Assembly (NCBI GenBank): GCA_934567745.1
Contig: CAKTJM010000104.1
Span: 1 to 6,544 of the forward strand
From: an uncultured Eubacteriales bacterium
GTDB lineage: Bacteria > Bacillota > Clostridia > Oscillospirales > Oscillospiraceae
DNA length: 6,544 nt
Direction: 5' to 3'
Of this stretch, positions 1 to 5,866 are shown piece after piece (the first letter of the stretch is position 1; every line of letters starts with the position of its first letter). The position numbers and the translations under genes were made by a program. The notes under the pieces are model-generated. The model saw only the letters and a list, made by a program, of their open reading frames with translations. It was not told where the DNA came from and did not search any database.

Positions 1-81
1 AACCATCACCTTCGCGGAATTGCAGGAAGCTATCAGCAACAAAAACGGTTCGGATTTGGATTGCCTTGCTGCACCAAATGA
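1..81 (+). CDS. possible 3' end of an unidentified upstream gene
   Basis: The frame starting at base 1 is open from the window edge to a TGA at 79-81, directly against the terminator stem that starts at 81. A plus-strand gene ending here would explain the terminator. The 26 visible residues end in LPCCTK and match no family I recognise. The frame starting at base 2 is also open and has plausible codon use (it begins TITFAELQEA), but it reads straight through the terminator. If that frame were the real gene, its end has been disrupted. I cannot decide between the two. Confidence 0.2.
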   Translation, partial: NHHLRGIAGSYQQQKRFGFGLPCCTK

Positions 82-126
82 GCACGGCTGTTTGATACGA
101 ACGTATCAGATGTGCCGTGCTTTTTT
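81..126 (+). terminator. rho-independent terminator of the upstream unit
   Basis: An outer stem AGCACGGC (81-88) pairs with GCCGTGCT (114-121). An inner stem TGATAC (93-98) pairs with GTATCA (103-108) over a GAAC loop, with small asymmetric internal loops between the two. Six T residues (121-126) follow immediately. There is no T-run on the other side, so the terminator works on the plus strand. It isolates the FRG gene from whatever is transcribed into the window from the left. Confidence 0.75.
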
Positions 127-209
127 GATGTTCGATCCACTTGATATCAAGGGAACTTGCGATCATAGGAGGATCGGCGGGATAGGTCAAGTCATTAGGA
201 GGAGGTATT
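127..209 (+). promoter_or_regulatory. leader region and ribosome binding site of the FRG gene
   Basis: This is the short spacer between the terminator and the FRG gene. AGGAGGAGG at 197-205 is a near-ideal Shine-Dalgarno and fixes the ATG at 210. A second AGGAGG-like run lies at 167-172 with no start codon at a useful distance. TTGATA at 141-146 is a possible -35 box, but the matching -10 (CATAGG, 17 bp on) is poor. TTGATA is part of a 10-bp perfect palindrome, TTGATATCAA (141-150), which could be an operator. The ribosome binding site is secure; the promoter and operator are guesses. Confidence 0.5.
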
Positions 210-1085
210 ATGGGGTTTCAGCATAGTGGGGATTATCAGGAGATAACTGTGACCTCGACCGAAGAGATCCATCAGGTGATACAGGATCACAAAGCATATC
301 ACGCTCTGCCGCGCCCGATAGCGTCTAAAAAGGAACAAAGCTTGATGGTGTTTTATCGAGGACAAAGCGATCGAGATTGGGACATCACATCGAGCCTATC
401 AAGAGCTAACGTTCAGGAAGAGAAACTTTTGGAGCATACCACGCTAGCTATACCTGAGGGAACGAAGTCTTTTGGGAGGATCGCCTACATCCAGCATTAT
501 TCTCCAGGAACAAGGTTTATTGATTTTACCACCGATCCCAACGTGGCGACCTACTTTGCCTGTTCAGGAAACGAGGATAAAGATGGCGCTCTTTATATTT
601 ATACCTACGCCCCACATAAAGCGGACTGGTATTCCGCGACGGTACTGAGCGAGTTGGCTATGGTCCAGGATGATGAGCTCACGGTGCAAGAATTTTCGGA
701 GAAACTGTTGAAAGAGTATCCTGAGTTCAAAGCGCGGTTTCCAAACACTGAGGATTTGAATGGAGCCGTTATGTCTTTCCTTGATCATGGCTTCATGGCA
801 GTACCAGACACTGAAAGCTATGCCGCCAATCTCCGCATGCAAAGACAACGTGGATGTTTCTACGTATGTGGAGTGGAATTTTTGGAACCGCTGACATCAA
901 CGGCTCGGTGTTTTTCAAGAGCAGGAAGCAATAGATTCAAGCCGCACTCTGCCGTTGTTCCCAGAGAATTGAAAAACGGACATACTTTGGTGAAGCTTAT
1001 CATTCCAAGCCGCGTTAAACCGGTGTTGCTACAGCAACTTTCACTCTGTGGGATCACTGAGGAGTTCTTGCTCCCGGACCAATGA
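210..1085 (+). CDS. FRG-domain protein
   Basis: This is a 291-residue soluble protein with no signal peptide or membrane segment. The FRG domain is recognised by VFYRGQS (residues 47-53, giving the family its F/Y-R-G name), then IQHY (94-97), TRFIDFT (101-107), a following TYFAC (114-118), and NLRMQRQRGCFYV (207-219), which matches the usual 'R-x-x-x-Q-x-G-x-F' block. The C-terminal GITEEFLLPD also resembles the family's usual ending. The biochemical role of FRG domains is not established; they turn up as lone genes and in defence- or mobile-element-rich regions. Here the gene stands alone between a terminator and a convergent neighbour. It is visibly more A+T-rich than everything to its right, with A/T-ending codons common, which suggests acquisition by transfer. 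The ATG at 210 is chosen for its AGGAGGAGG site. The family call is confident; the function is unknown. Confidence 0.85.
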   Translation: MGFQHSGDYQEITVTSTEEIHQVIQDHKAYHALPRPIASKKEQSLMVFYRGQSDRDWDITSSLSRANVQEEKLLEHTTLAIPEGTKSFGRIAYIQHYSPGTRFIDFTTDPNVATYFACSGNEDKDGALYIYTYAPHKADWYSATVLSELAMVQDDELTVQEFSEKLLKEYPEFKARFPNTEDLNGAVMSFLDHGFMAVPDTESYAANLRMQRQRGCFYVCGVEFLEPLTSTARCFSRAGSNRFKPHSAVVPRELKNGHTLVKLIIPSRVKPVLLQQLSLCGITEEFLLPDQ

Positions 1086-1111
1086 TAACTAAAGCATTGC
1101 CAATAAACGAT

Positions 1112-1154
1112 AAAAAACCAAGGGGGAGCAGGGCATAGCCCTGCTCCCCCTTGG
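1112..1154 (-). terminator. rho-independent terminator of the DUF11-repeat gene
   Basis: This is a perfect 17-bp stem (1118-1134 with 1138-1154) closed by a 3-nt loop. Read on the minus strand it is followed by six T residues (complement of the A-run at 1112-1117). It lies 24 nt past the stop codon of the DUF11 gene. On the plus strand only scattered T residues follow, so it would be a weaker barrier to transcription from the FRG gene, although a stem this strong may act both ways. Confidence 0.9.
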
Positions 1155-1178
1155 TCCATATTCGATTCTATCCCTGTC

Positions 1179-2033
1179 TCACACCCGGCCGGTGATGACG
1201 AGCGTGGCGGTGCCCGGCGTGACGGTCCACGTTCCGTCCGTGCCCTGCGTATAGGTGGCCGCGGGGACCGTGATCTGCCCGGCCAGGGTCGTGAAGACGC
1301 CCGTGGTCGGGTCGTAGGTGTAGTTCGTCCCCGCCGTCCAGGCCGTGCCGTTGAAGGTGACGGCGATCGGGTCGAGCCGCGGGTCGAAGGTGTCCGTGAG
1401 GACGATCTCCTCCGCGGCCTCCGCGGGGGCGTTCCCGCTGTTCGCGATCACGAAGGTGTAGGTGAGCTGGCCGTCCTCCGTCACCGTGGTGGGGGAGAGC
1501 GCCTTGCTGACGGTCAGGTCCGCGCGGGTCTCCATCGCGATCGTCTCGGCCGCCGTGAGCGGCGCGGGCAGCCCCGCGCCCGTGGCGGTCGCCGTGTTGG
1601 TGATGGTCGCCTCGGTCCCGAGCGGGGCGCGGTCCGTCACGGTGGCCTCATAGATGAGCAGGACGTTCCCGTTGGCGGGGACGTCCACGCCGGTGATGAC
1701 CATGGGCGGCCCGGCGGTGACGGTCGGCGCGGTGGTCTGGAGGGCGCCGTCGACGTAGTACCGCAGCGAGCCGGCCGTATAGGCCAGCGGATAGAGCGTG
1801 GTCCCGTTGAAGGTGTAGCCGCCCAGATCGTCGGTGACGGTCAGGCCCGTCAGGGCCGTCGTGCCGCTGTTGACCAGGGAGATGACGTACGTGACGTCGT
1901 CCTTGGCCGTGTAGTCGTCCATCACGGCCGTCTTCGTCATGGTCAGCGGCTCCAGCAGCTCACCGACGACGGTGTTGGACTCGGTCGTGCCGCCACGGTA
2001 GGAAAGCGTGGCAAAGTTCGTGAAAGTCGCCAT
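1179..2033 (-). CDS. DUF11 / conserved-repeat-domain protein, two repeats, no secretion signal
   Basis: This 284-residue, threonine-rich, beta-strand-like protein is built of two DUF11-type modules, about residues 29-166 and 171-284. They align through VTYVISLVNSG (47-57) with LTYTFVIANSG (190-200), TVTDDL with VLTDTF, and TFNGTTL with TFNGTAW. Each module is preceded by a T/S-rich strand with a lysine (MTKTAV, VSKALS). Such modules are usually found in surface proteins. Here there is no signal peptide, LPXTG or anchor, and the N-terminus MATFTNFATLSY is of a type I recall in short Clostridia DUF11 proteins. Its location (cytosol, spore or non-classical export) cannot be read from the sequence. 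GGAG sits 7 nt before the ATG. The 84-nt gap from the GNAT gene contains a 5-bp hairpin (2059-2072) but no clear promoter, so it may be co-transcribed with that gene. A strong terminator follows. Confidence 0.8.
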   Translation of the reverse strand: MATFTNFATLSYRGGTTESNTVVGELLEPLTMTKTAVMDDYTAKDDVTYVISLVNSGTTALTGLTVTDDLGGYTFNGTTLYPLAYTAGSLRYYVDGALQTTAPTVTAGPPMVITGVDVPANGNVLLIYEATVTDRAPLGTEATITNTATATGAGLPAPLTAAETIAMETRADLTVSKALSPTTVTEDGQLTYTFVIANSGNAPAEAAEEIVLTDTFDPRLDPIAVTFNGTAWTAGTNYTYDPTTGVFTTLAGQITVPAATYTQGTDGTWTVTPGTATLVITGRV

Positions 2034-2117
2034 AGCAGATCTCCGATCCTTTTTTCGTGGAGCTCTCGCTCCCGGTATCAGGCTATGTCGGAGCGGGTCG
2101 GAGCGTGCGGGATCGGC

Positions 2118-2603
2118 TCAGCGGAACGTCAGCCGCATCTGGTGCCACGGGACGCCGCCATGGGTCGAGGCGGACGCCCCCTCGTCCTCGAAGCCGAACC
2201 TGGCGTAGTACGGGACCAGCGCGTCCTTGCAGGTCAGCACCAGGCCGCGCCGCCCCTGGGCGCGGGCGTCGGCGATGGCCCGCCGGAGGAGCCGCCCCGC
2301 GTGGCCCCGCTCCCGGTGGGCCGGGGCCGTGAGCACCCCGAAGATCATCTGCCAGGCCCCGTCCTCCTGATGCAGCGCGGCGTCGTCGTACATCTCGTCG
2401 GCCAGGTCCGGACGGTCCGTGACCATCCCGTCCACGAAGGCGATCAGCTCCGCCCCGTCGAACAGCAGCCAGAAGTGGTCGGCGTAGTGGCGCAGACGGT
2501 CGGCGAACGCCTCGCGCGACGCCGCCTCCGCGGGCGGGAAGCACAGCCGCTCCACGGCCGCGATCGCGTCGAGATCCTCATATGTCGCAGTACGGATCAG
2601 CAT
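2118..2603 (-). CDS. GNAT-family N-acetyltransferase
   Basis: This 161-residue cytosolic enzyme is predicted to move an acetyl group from acetyl-CoA to an amine; the substrate is not known. It is a complete single GNAT fold. The N-terminal strand and helix are IRTATYEDLDAI (3-14), and the region holding the acceptor pocket is at 40-80. The acetyl-CoA pyrophosphate loop follows FGVLTAPAHRERGHAGRLL, with R97-x-x-G100-x-A102 matching the R/Q-x-x-G-x-G/A motif. Motif B is ALVPYYARFGFED (128-140), with the Tyr often used as general acid. The overall look is closest to the AANAT-like GNATs that acetylate arylalkylamines or polyamines, but this is only resemblance. The ATG is supported by GAGGAGG 8 nt upstream. 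A terminator hairpin separates it from the beta-lactamase remnant, so it probably has its own promoter in 2604-2658, where I see no convincing boxes. Confidence 0.9.
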   Translation of the reverse strand: MLIRTATYEDLDAIAAVERLCFPPAEAASREAFADRLRHYADHFWLLFDGAELIAFVDGMVTDRPDLADEMYDDAALHQEDGAWQMIFGVLTAPAHRERGHAGRLLRRAIADARAQGRRGLVLTCKDALVPYYARFGFEDEGASASTHGGVPWHQMRLTFR

Positions 2604-2658
2604 ATCCTGTTCCTCCTCATCGGTCGTTTTATCGTCTTATCCTACCACGATCTGCCGC

Positions 2659-2701
2659 AAAAGGGAACGGGCGCCCCCACTGTCCCATGGGGGTGCCCGT
2701 T
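2659..2701 (-). terminator. terminator after the beta-lactamase remnant
   Basis: A 14-nt inverted repeat (2666-2679 with 2688-2701) has one mismatch and an 8-nt loop. It begins 11 nt beyond the stop at 2713. On the minus strand it is followed by CCCTTTT (complement of AAAAGGG at 2659-2665), a short, slightly displaced T-run. The position and stem fit the end of the tetR-cat-bla unit. The short T-run makes efficiency uncertain. Confidence 0.6.
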
Positions 2702-2712
2702 GGCTGTCCGTA

Positions 2713-3230
2713 TCAAGTCAGGAGACTGACCGCGATGTCCCGCGCGGCGGCCCCGGAGCCGCTCGACGGCAGATAGACCGCGAAATACGTCCGCTGGTCC
2801 CCGGTCTCGGCGAAGCCGACGTACCAGCCCTCGCCGTGGGTGCCGGTCCCGGTCTTGCCATAGAGGGTGGTCCCGTCGACCGTGTCGGCCTGCATCATGT
2901 CCCGGACCATGGACGTACGGCGTCCGTGTCCGCCAGGACGCCGGTCTGTAGGCCGGTCAGGGCGGCGACGATCTTGAACGTGGACCACGGAGAGGCCTGT
3001 GTCCGGCACAGCTCCTCTCGATAGACGCGATAGCGGTCCGCTGCGGCGTCATACAGCACGGCGCAGGCGGAGGCATCCTGGAACGTCTCCTGGAGCTCCA
3101 CCGTCTCCACCGTGGGCGACGGCGGCAGAGAGGGAGCGGCCGGTGTGGGCGCGGCGGCATCGCCGTCGCGCGCCGTGCAGCCGGTGAGCAACAGGAGACA
3201 CAGCAGGAGGGCGGGGAAGCGGTGGGACAT
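2713..3230 (-). pseudogene. class D (OXA-type) beta-lactamase remnant: internal deletion plus frameshift
   Basis: The 5' part reads as a lipoprotein precursor starting at ATG 3228-3230, with AGGAGGGG 5 nt upstream. It has a hydrophobic leader and lipobox LLTGC (Cys18), then a proline-rich linker. The class D active-site block SPWSTFKI follows, with nucleophile Ser83 and Lys86, then a helix ending VLADTDAVRPW. That frame stops at 2895-2897. The 3' part lies in another frame, from about 2912 to 2713: SMVRDMMQADTVDG, then LYGKTGTG (the KTG box), GWYVGFAE and a normal-looking C-terminus. The S-x-V and YGN boxes that should lie between are gone. STFK to KTG is about 43 codons here against about 135-138 in OXA enzymes, so roughly 280 nt is missing, not a multiple of three. 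Neither half could hydrolyse a beta-lactam. An assembly collapse is the main alternative. It lies 24 nt behind the cat remnant in the same operon. Confidence 0.85.
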
Positions 3231-3254
3231 GGACGCCCCTCCTTTCAAGAGTGG

Positions 3255-3689
3255 TCAAAGATACCGCGCGAACCCGTCCGCCCGCTCCTGGAGGAGCGTC
3301 AGCGCCTGATGCACGTGCCAGCCGTCCGTGGCGGCGTGGTGGCAGGTGAGCGAGAGCGGCAGGACGGCCCGCCCGTCCCGCTCCTCGATCCGTCCGGCCT
3401 CGACGGAGGGGAGGTAATAGGGCTTCGCGCCGTCGTAGGCGTGCACGGCGAAGTGCCGGAACCCCACCCACGGCACGCTGGAGACCGTATAGGCATTGGA
3501 CGGCGGGATTTGACCGGGCTTCGCGAGGAGCCCGTGCCGGTCGCCGTACTGCGCGCGGTCGCGCAGATAGGCCGCATGGAAGGTCCGGAAGTCGTCGTCA
3601 TAGTCCGTCCACAGCAGCGAGAAGGTGTGGTCGTCCTCAGGATACGCCCGCCGCCGCGTCCTGACAAGGAACGCTCCGTAGAGAGGCCC
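3255..3689 (-). pseudogene. cat: chloramphenicol acetyltransferase remnant lacking the N-terminus
   Basis: The frame is open for 144 codons from directly after the TetR stop (TGA 3690-3692, same frame) to TGA at 3255-3257. From HTFSLLWTDYDDDF onward it follows the type A CAT fold: a helix with YLRDRAQYG, then SVPWVGFRHFAVHAYDG, a strand ending AVLPLSLTCHH, and the catalytic CHHAATDGWHVHQAL block (CAC CAC at 3336-3341), with the active-site His and Asp present. CAT enzymes are about 210-220 residues and form trimers that acetylate chloramphenicol at the 3-hydroxyl. Here only the last ~130 residues are recognisable; roughly the first 75-80, including the part that helps form the substrate pocket, are absent. 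No ATG, GTG or TTG occurs in frame until a GTG at 3474-3476 inside the conserved core, so it is unlikely to be translated usefully. Residues before about YPEDD look like non-homologous linker. Deletion or assembly collapse are both possible. Confidence 0.85.
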
Positions 3690-4322
3690 TCAGTCCATCC
3701 CGAGCAGCGACCGGAACGCGGCCTCGCTGTCGAAGCTGTCGGAGGGGAAGCCGGGCAGCTCCTTGCAGGCCAGCCGATAGCTCAGACTGACGTGGGAGAG
3801 GATGCGGCTGATCTCCTCCTCGGACCAGTGGCAGCCGCCCGTCACGATCAGCGTCGCGATCCCGGCCGACATGAGCCACATGCTGCGGTGGTACCGGTCG
3901 GCGCTCTCGGCGTCGAGCTGATAGACCTGCATGATGGAGGGGCGGGTCAGCGCCTGGGTCTCACGCAGGGTCTCCATCGCGCTGCCGCCCGCGCCGTAGC
4001 GGTCGCCGCTGAGGAAGAGCAGCGCATACAGTTTCGGCTCCTCCCGGGCGAAGCGGATGTACTGTGCGCCGACGCCGCGGAAGGGGAGCGGGTCGCTTTC
4101 CATGCCCCGCTGGATGTAGCCGCGGAACAGCTCCTTCGCGCGGGCGTGGACGGACTGGCGCAGCGCGTCGATCGTCGGGAACCAGGTGAACACCGGCCGG
4201 GTGGAGACGCCCAGCGCGTTGCCCATCTCCCGCGCGGTGACGGCCTCGATGCCCTTCTCGCGCGTGACCTGCACGGCGACGTCTACGATCTGCTCTTTCG
4301 TGAATTTGGCCTTTGGGGGCAT
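3690..4322 (-). CDS. TetR/AcrR-family transcriptional regulator
   Basis: This 210-residue regulator has a normal TetR layout. The N-terminal DNA-binding domain covers about residues 8-55: IVDVAVQVTREKG, then the helix-turn-helix with VTAREMGNALGVSTRPVF at 28-45, and WFPTIDAL in place of the usual Y-x-F-x-x-K-x-x-L block. A helical ligand-binding and dimerisation domain follows, with FAREEPKLYALLFL (89-102) and MSAGIATLIVTGG as typical helices. It appears full length. It is the first gene of the unit containing the cat and bla remnants and directly follows a consensus promoter, so autoregulation and control of the resistance genes is a reasonable inference, not something shown. The ATG at 4320-4322 has AAAGGA 9 nt upstream. 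Inducer and operator are unknown. Confidence 0.9.
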   Translation of the reverse strand: MPPKAKFTKEQIVDVAVQVTREKGIEAVTAREMGNALGVSTRPVFTWFPTIDALRQSVHARAKELFRGYIQRGMESDPLPFRGVGAQYIRFAREEPKLYALLFLSGDRYGAGGSAMETLRETQALTRPSIMQVYQLDAESADRYHRSMWLMSAGIATLIVTGGCHWSEEEISRILSHVSLSYRLACKELPGFPSDSFDSEAAFRSLLGMD

Positions 4323-4363
4323 GGTCGCACGTCCTTTCGTTCTGTTGTATAACGTTTGTCACC

Positions 4364-4392
4364 ATTATAAAGACCGCTGTGCCCCCTGTCAA
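4364..4392 (-). promoter_or_regulatory. consensus sigma-A promoter of tetR-cat-bla, with a possible operator
   Basis: On the minus strand TTGACA (4387-4392), a 17-bp spacer and TATAAT (4364-4369) match the housekeeping consensus exactly. Transcription would start about 40 nt before the TetR ATG. TATAA (4348-4352) and TTATA (4365-4369) form a 22-bp interrupted inverted repeat overlapping the -10 box. That is where an autorepressor would bind, but the arms are only 5 bp and rich in A and T, so the operator is weakly supported. An unregulated promoter this strong would be unusual, which favours repression by the adjacent TetR protein. Confidence 0.85.
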
Positions 4393-4442
4393 GAGAGCGC
4401 GGCGGTCCTGTTGTGTTGGTCATTGAGGTCAGATGCTGTGGG

Positions 4443-5024
4443 TCAGGCGTGCCGCTCCAGCTCCAGGACCTCCTGGGCCAGCGCGTCGCGTTCGGCGGGG
4501 TCGTGGGTGACGAGGAGGACGGTGCGGTCCTGCGTCCGGTCCCGGACCCAGTCCAGGACGCGCGCCTTGGTCGCCCGGTCCAGCCCGGTGAACGGCTCGT
4601 CGAGCACGAGCAGCGGGCCGGGGGCCAAAACGGCCCGTGCGATGGCGACGCGGCGCTTCATCCCGCCGCTGAGGGTCCGCACGGGGGCAGTCAGGCTGTC
4701 GCCCAGGCCGAGGGCCGTGAGCTGGGCGGCGATCGCCGCCCGGTCCGGCCGCGGGCAGACCGCCGCGACGTTCGAGAGGGCGGAGAAGCCCTCGAACAGG
4801 CGGTCCTCCTGGAACACGGCGGCGATCCGGTCGGGGCGGCCCTCGACCGTCCCGCCGTCCGGACGCTCCAGCCCGAGGACGATGCGCAGGAGGGTGGTCT
4901 TCCCGCAGCCGGACGGCCCCATGATGCAGGTGCAGCGCCCGGCGGGGAAGCGGTGGGAGAGGTCGTCCAGGACGGTCTTCTCCCCGAAGCGTTTGCTGAT
5001 GTGGTGCAGGACGAGATCGTTCAC
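4443..5024 (-). CDS. ABC transporter ATP-binding protein, NitT/TauT (SsuB/TauB-like) class
   Basis: This 193-residue cytoplasmic ATPase would power the permease encoded just upstream. All nucleotide-binding elements are present in order: Walker A GPSGCGKTT (36-44), Q-loop FQEDRLF (71-77), signature LSGGMKRR (118-125), Walker B LLVLDEP (138-144), D-loop GLD (147-149) and switch His in VTHD (172-175). It is shorter than SsuB or TauB (about 240-255) because the linker regions are tight and it ends soon after the switch His; nothing essential is missing. The GTG start (5022-5024) overlaps the permease TGA as GTGA, with GGGAGG about 12 nt upstream, a classic sign of translational coupling. The frame stays open far upstream through the permease, but that stretch has no ABC features and is a high-GC artefact. 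Substrate cannot be read from the ATPase. Confidence 0.92.
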   Translation of the reverse strand: MNDLVLHHISKRFGEKTVLDDLSHRFPAGRCTCIMGPSGCGKTTLLRIVLGLERPDGGTVEGRPDRIAAVFQEDRLFEGFSALSNVAAVCPRPDRAAIAAQLTALGLGDSLTAPVRTLSGGMKRRVAIARAVLAPGPLLVLDEPFTGLDRATKARVLDWVRDRTQDRTVLLVTHDPAERDALAQEVLELERHA

Positions 5025-5794
5025 AGGCGTTCCAACCTCCCAAAGCAGGCCCGGAGCAGGGCGAGGAAGACCTTCTCGAAGAGGACGCTGACGGCCACGA
5101 CGATCACGGTCCAGGCGAAGAGGTCCACGGTGTTGAAGTAGACCTTGGCGTCGTAGAACATCTGCCCGATGGAGCCGGAGGGGATGCCGATGATCTCGGC
5201 GGCGATCCCGGCCTTCCAGGAGATGCCCAGGCTGACGGTGCAGGCGGAGAGGAGGTACGGCTCGAGCTGGGGCAGCCAGAGATAGGCGACCCGCCGCCGC
5301 CAGGGCAGGCGGAAGATCCGCACGGCCTCCAGCAGGTCCCGGTCCACGCTGTGGATGCTCTGGAGCACGTTCGTGTAGACGATGGGCAGGACCATGAGGA
5401 AGGAGATGAAGATGGACAGCCGCGCGGAGGACATCCAGATGAGGCAGATGACGATGAAGGAGGCCACGGGCACGGACTTGATCATCACGGCCCAGGGGCG
5501 GAAGAGGATCTCCAGCCAGCGCCAGCGCCCGGCCAGCGCGCCGAGGGACAGTCCGCAGCCCAGGGCGAGCAGGAACCCGGCGACGATCTTGCGGAAGGTG
5601 GACCAGACGGTGGGCCAGAAGCCCGGCTCCAGCCAGATGGTCAGCAGCCGCCGCAGGACCGACAGCGGCGTCGGGACGAGGAGCTGCTGCCCGACGCTCA
5701 TGGAAAGCGCCTGCCACACGGCCAGCGCCAGGAGCACCGCGCCGATCCGCTGGAGCCGCTCCACCAGCGGACGCGCGAGGGGCTCGTGTGCCAT
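5021..5794 (-). CDS. ABC transporter permease, NitT/TauT (SsuC/TauC-like) class
   Basis: This 257-residue inner-membrane protein carries the BPD-type permease domain. Hydrophobic segments are visible at about 18-34, 68-88, 108-120, 125-142, 183-203 and 226-246, giving the usual six helices. The cytoplasmic coupling loop (about 154-181) starts LLEAVRIFRLPWRRR and ends LWLPQLEPYL. It keeps the Glu-Ala start and late Leu-Pro of the EAA motif, but the central Gly is replaced by Arg162, as in some Firmicutes members of this family. SWKAGIAAEIIG (192-203) is the typical conserved stretch after the loop. Relatives import sulfonates, nitrate, bicarbonate or pyrimidine precursors; the substrate here is unknown and no solute-binding protein is adjacent. 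The start is fixed by AGGAGG (5803-5808), 8 nt before the ATG. It is the first gene of a two-gene operon with the ATPase. Confidence 0.92.
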   Translation of the reverse strand: MAHEPLARPLVERLQRIGAVLLALAVWQALSMSVGQQLLVPTPLSVLRRLLTIWLEPGFWPTVWSTFRKIVAGFLLALGCGLSLGALAGRWRWLEILFRPWAVMIKSVPVASFIVICLIWMSSARLSIFISFLMVLPIVYTNVLQSIHSVDRDLLEAVRIFRLPWRRRVAYLWLPQLEPYLLSACTVSLGISWKAGIAAEIIGIPSGSIGQMFYDAKVYFNTVDLFAWTVIVVAVSVLFEKVFLALLRACFGRLERL

Positions 5795-5814
5795 CGACCT
5801 CTCCTCCTTCCTCC

Positions 5815-5857
5815 GGGCCGCGCCGGATCGGTCCTCTGCCGATCAGATCCGCGGCCC
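5815..5857 (-). promoter_or_regulatory. large hairpin at the 5' end of the importer mRNA
   Basis: GGGCCGCG (5815-5822) pairs with CGCGGCCC (5850-5857), and inside it GATCGG (5826-5831) pairs with CCGATC (5839-5844). An alternative fold pairs GGATC (5825-5829) with GATCC (5846-5850), so the arms offer two competing structures. The hairpin ends 6 nt before the AGGAGG of the permease gene and would begin a few bases after the predicted transcription start. It could stabilise the message or control ribosome access. No T-run follows on either strand, so it is not an ordinary terminator, and it does not match the TPP riboswitch core. Confidence 0.5.
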
Positions 5858-5866
5858 CTCACATAT

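Noticed and set aside
20..226. A 68-codon plus-strand gene starting at base 20
   Set aside because: It would read through the terminator hairpin and its T-run and overlap the FRG start. It begins with TTG without a ribosome binding site.
2059..2072. Hairpin GGAGC-GAGA-GCTCC as a terminator for the GNAT gene
   Set aside because: On the minus strand an A-run, not a T-run, follows it, and the stem is only 5 bp.
3228..3248. TTG at 3246-3248 as the beta-lactamase start, giving an N-terminus six residues longer
   Set aside because: That TTG overlaps the AGGAGGGG ribosome binding site of the ATG at 3228-3230, which gives a normal lipoprotein leader.
3255..4322. A genuine TetR-CAT fusion protein
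   Set aside because: The frames match, but a TGA (3690-3692) ends TetR at a normal C-terminus, and the following residues look like linker before a truncated CAT.
3222..4352. Long plus-strand open frame (376 codons) across the cat/TetR region
   Set aside because: It is antisense to TetR and cat, which have clear family motifs. Its translation is Arg/Gly/Ala/Val-rich without domain features, typical of shadows in GC-rich DNA.
4443..5717. A 424-codon ABC ATPase if the open frame is taken to its farthest start
   Set aside because: The extra N-terminal part lies over the permease gene in another frame and is low-complexity Ala/Arg/Pro. The GTG at 5022-5024, with its own ribosome binding site and GTGA overlap, gives a normal ATPase N-terminus.
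5803..5860. TPP riboswitch in the importer leader, as for ThiX-type importers
   Set aside because: The CUGAGA and related core segments of the TPP aptamer are absent, and the leader is only about 65 nt.
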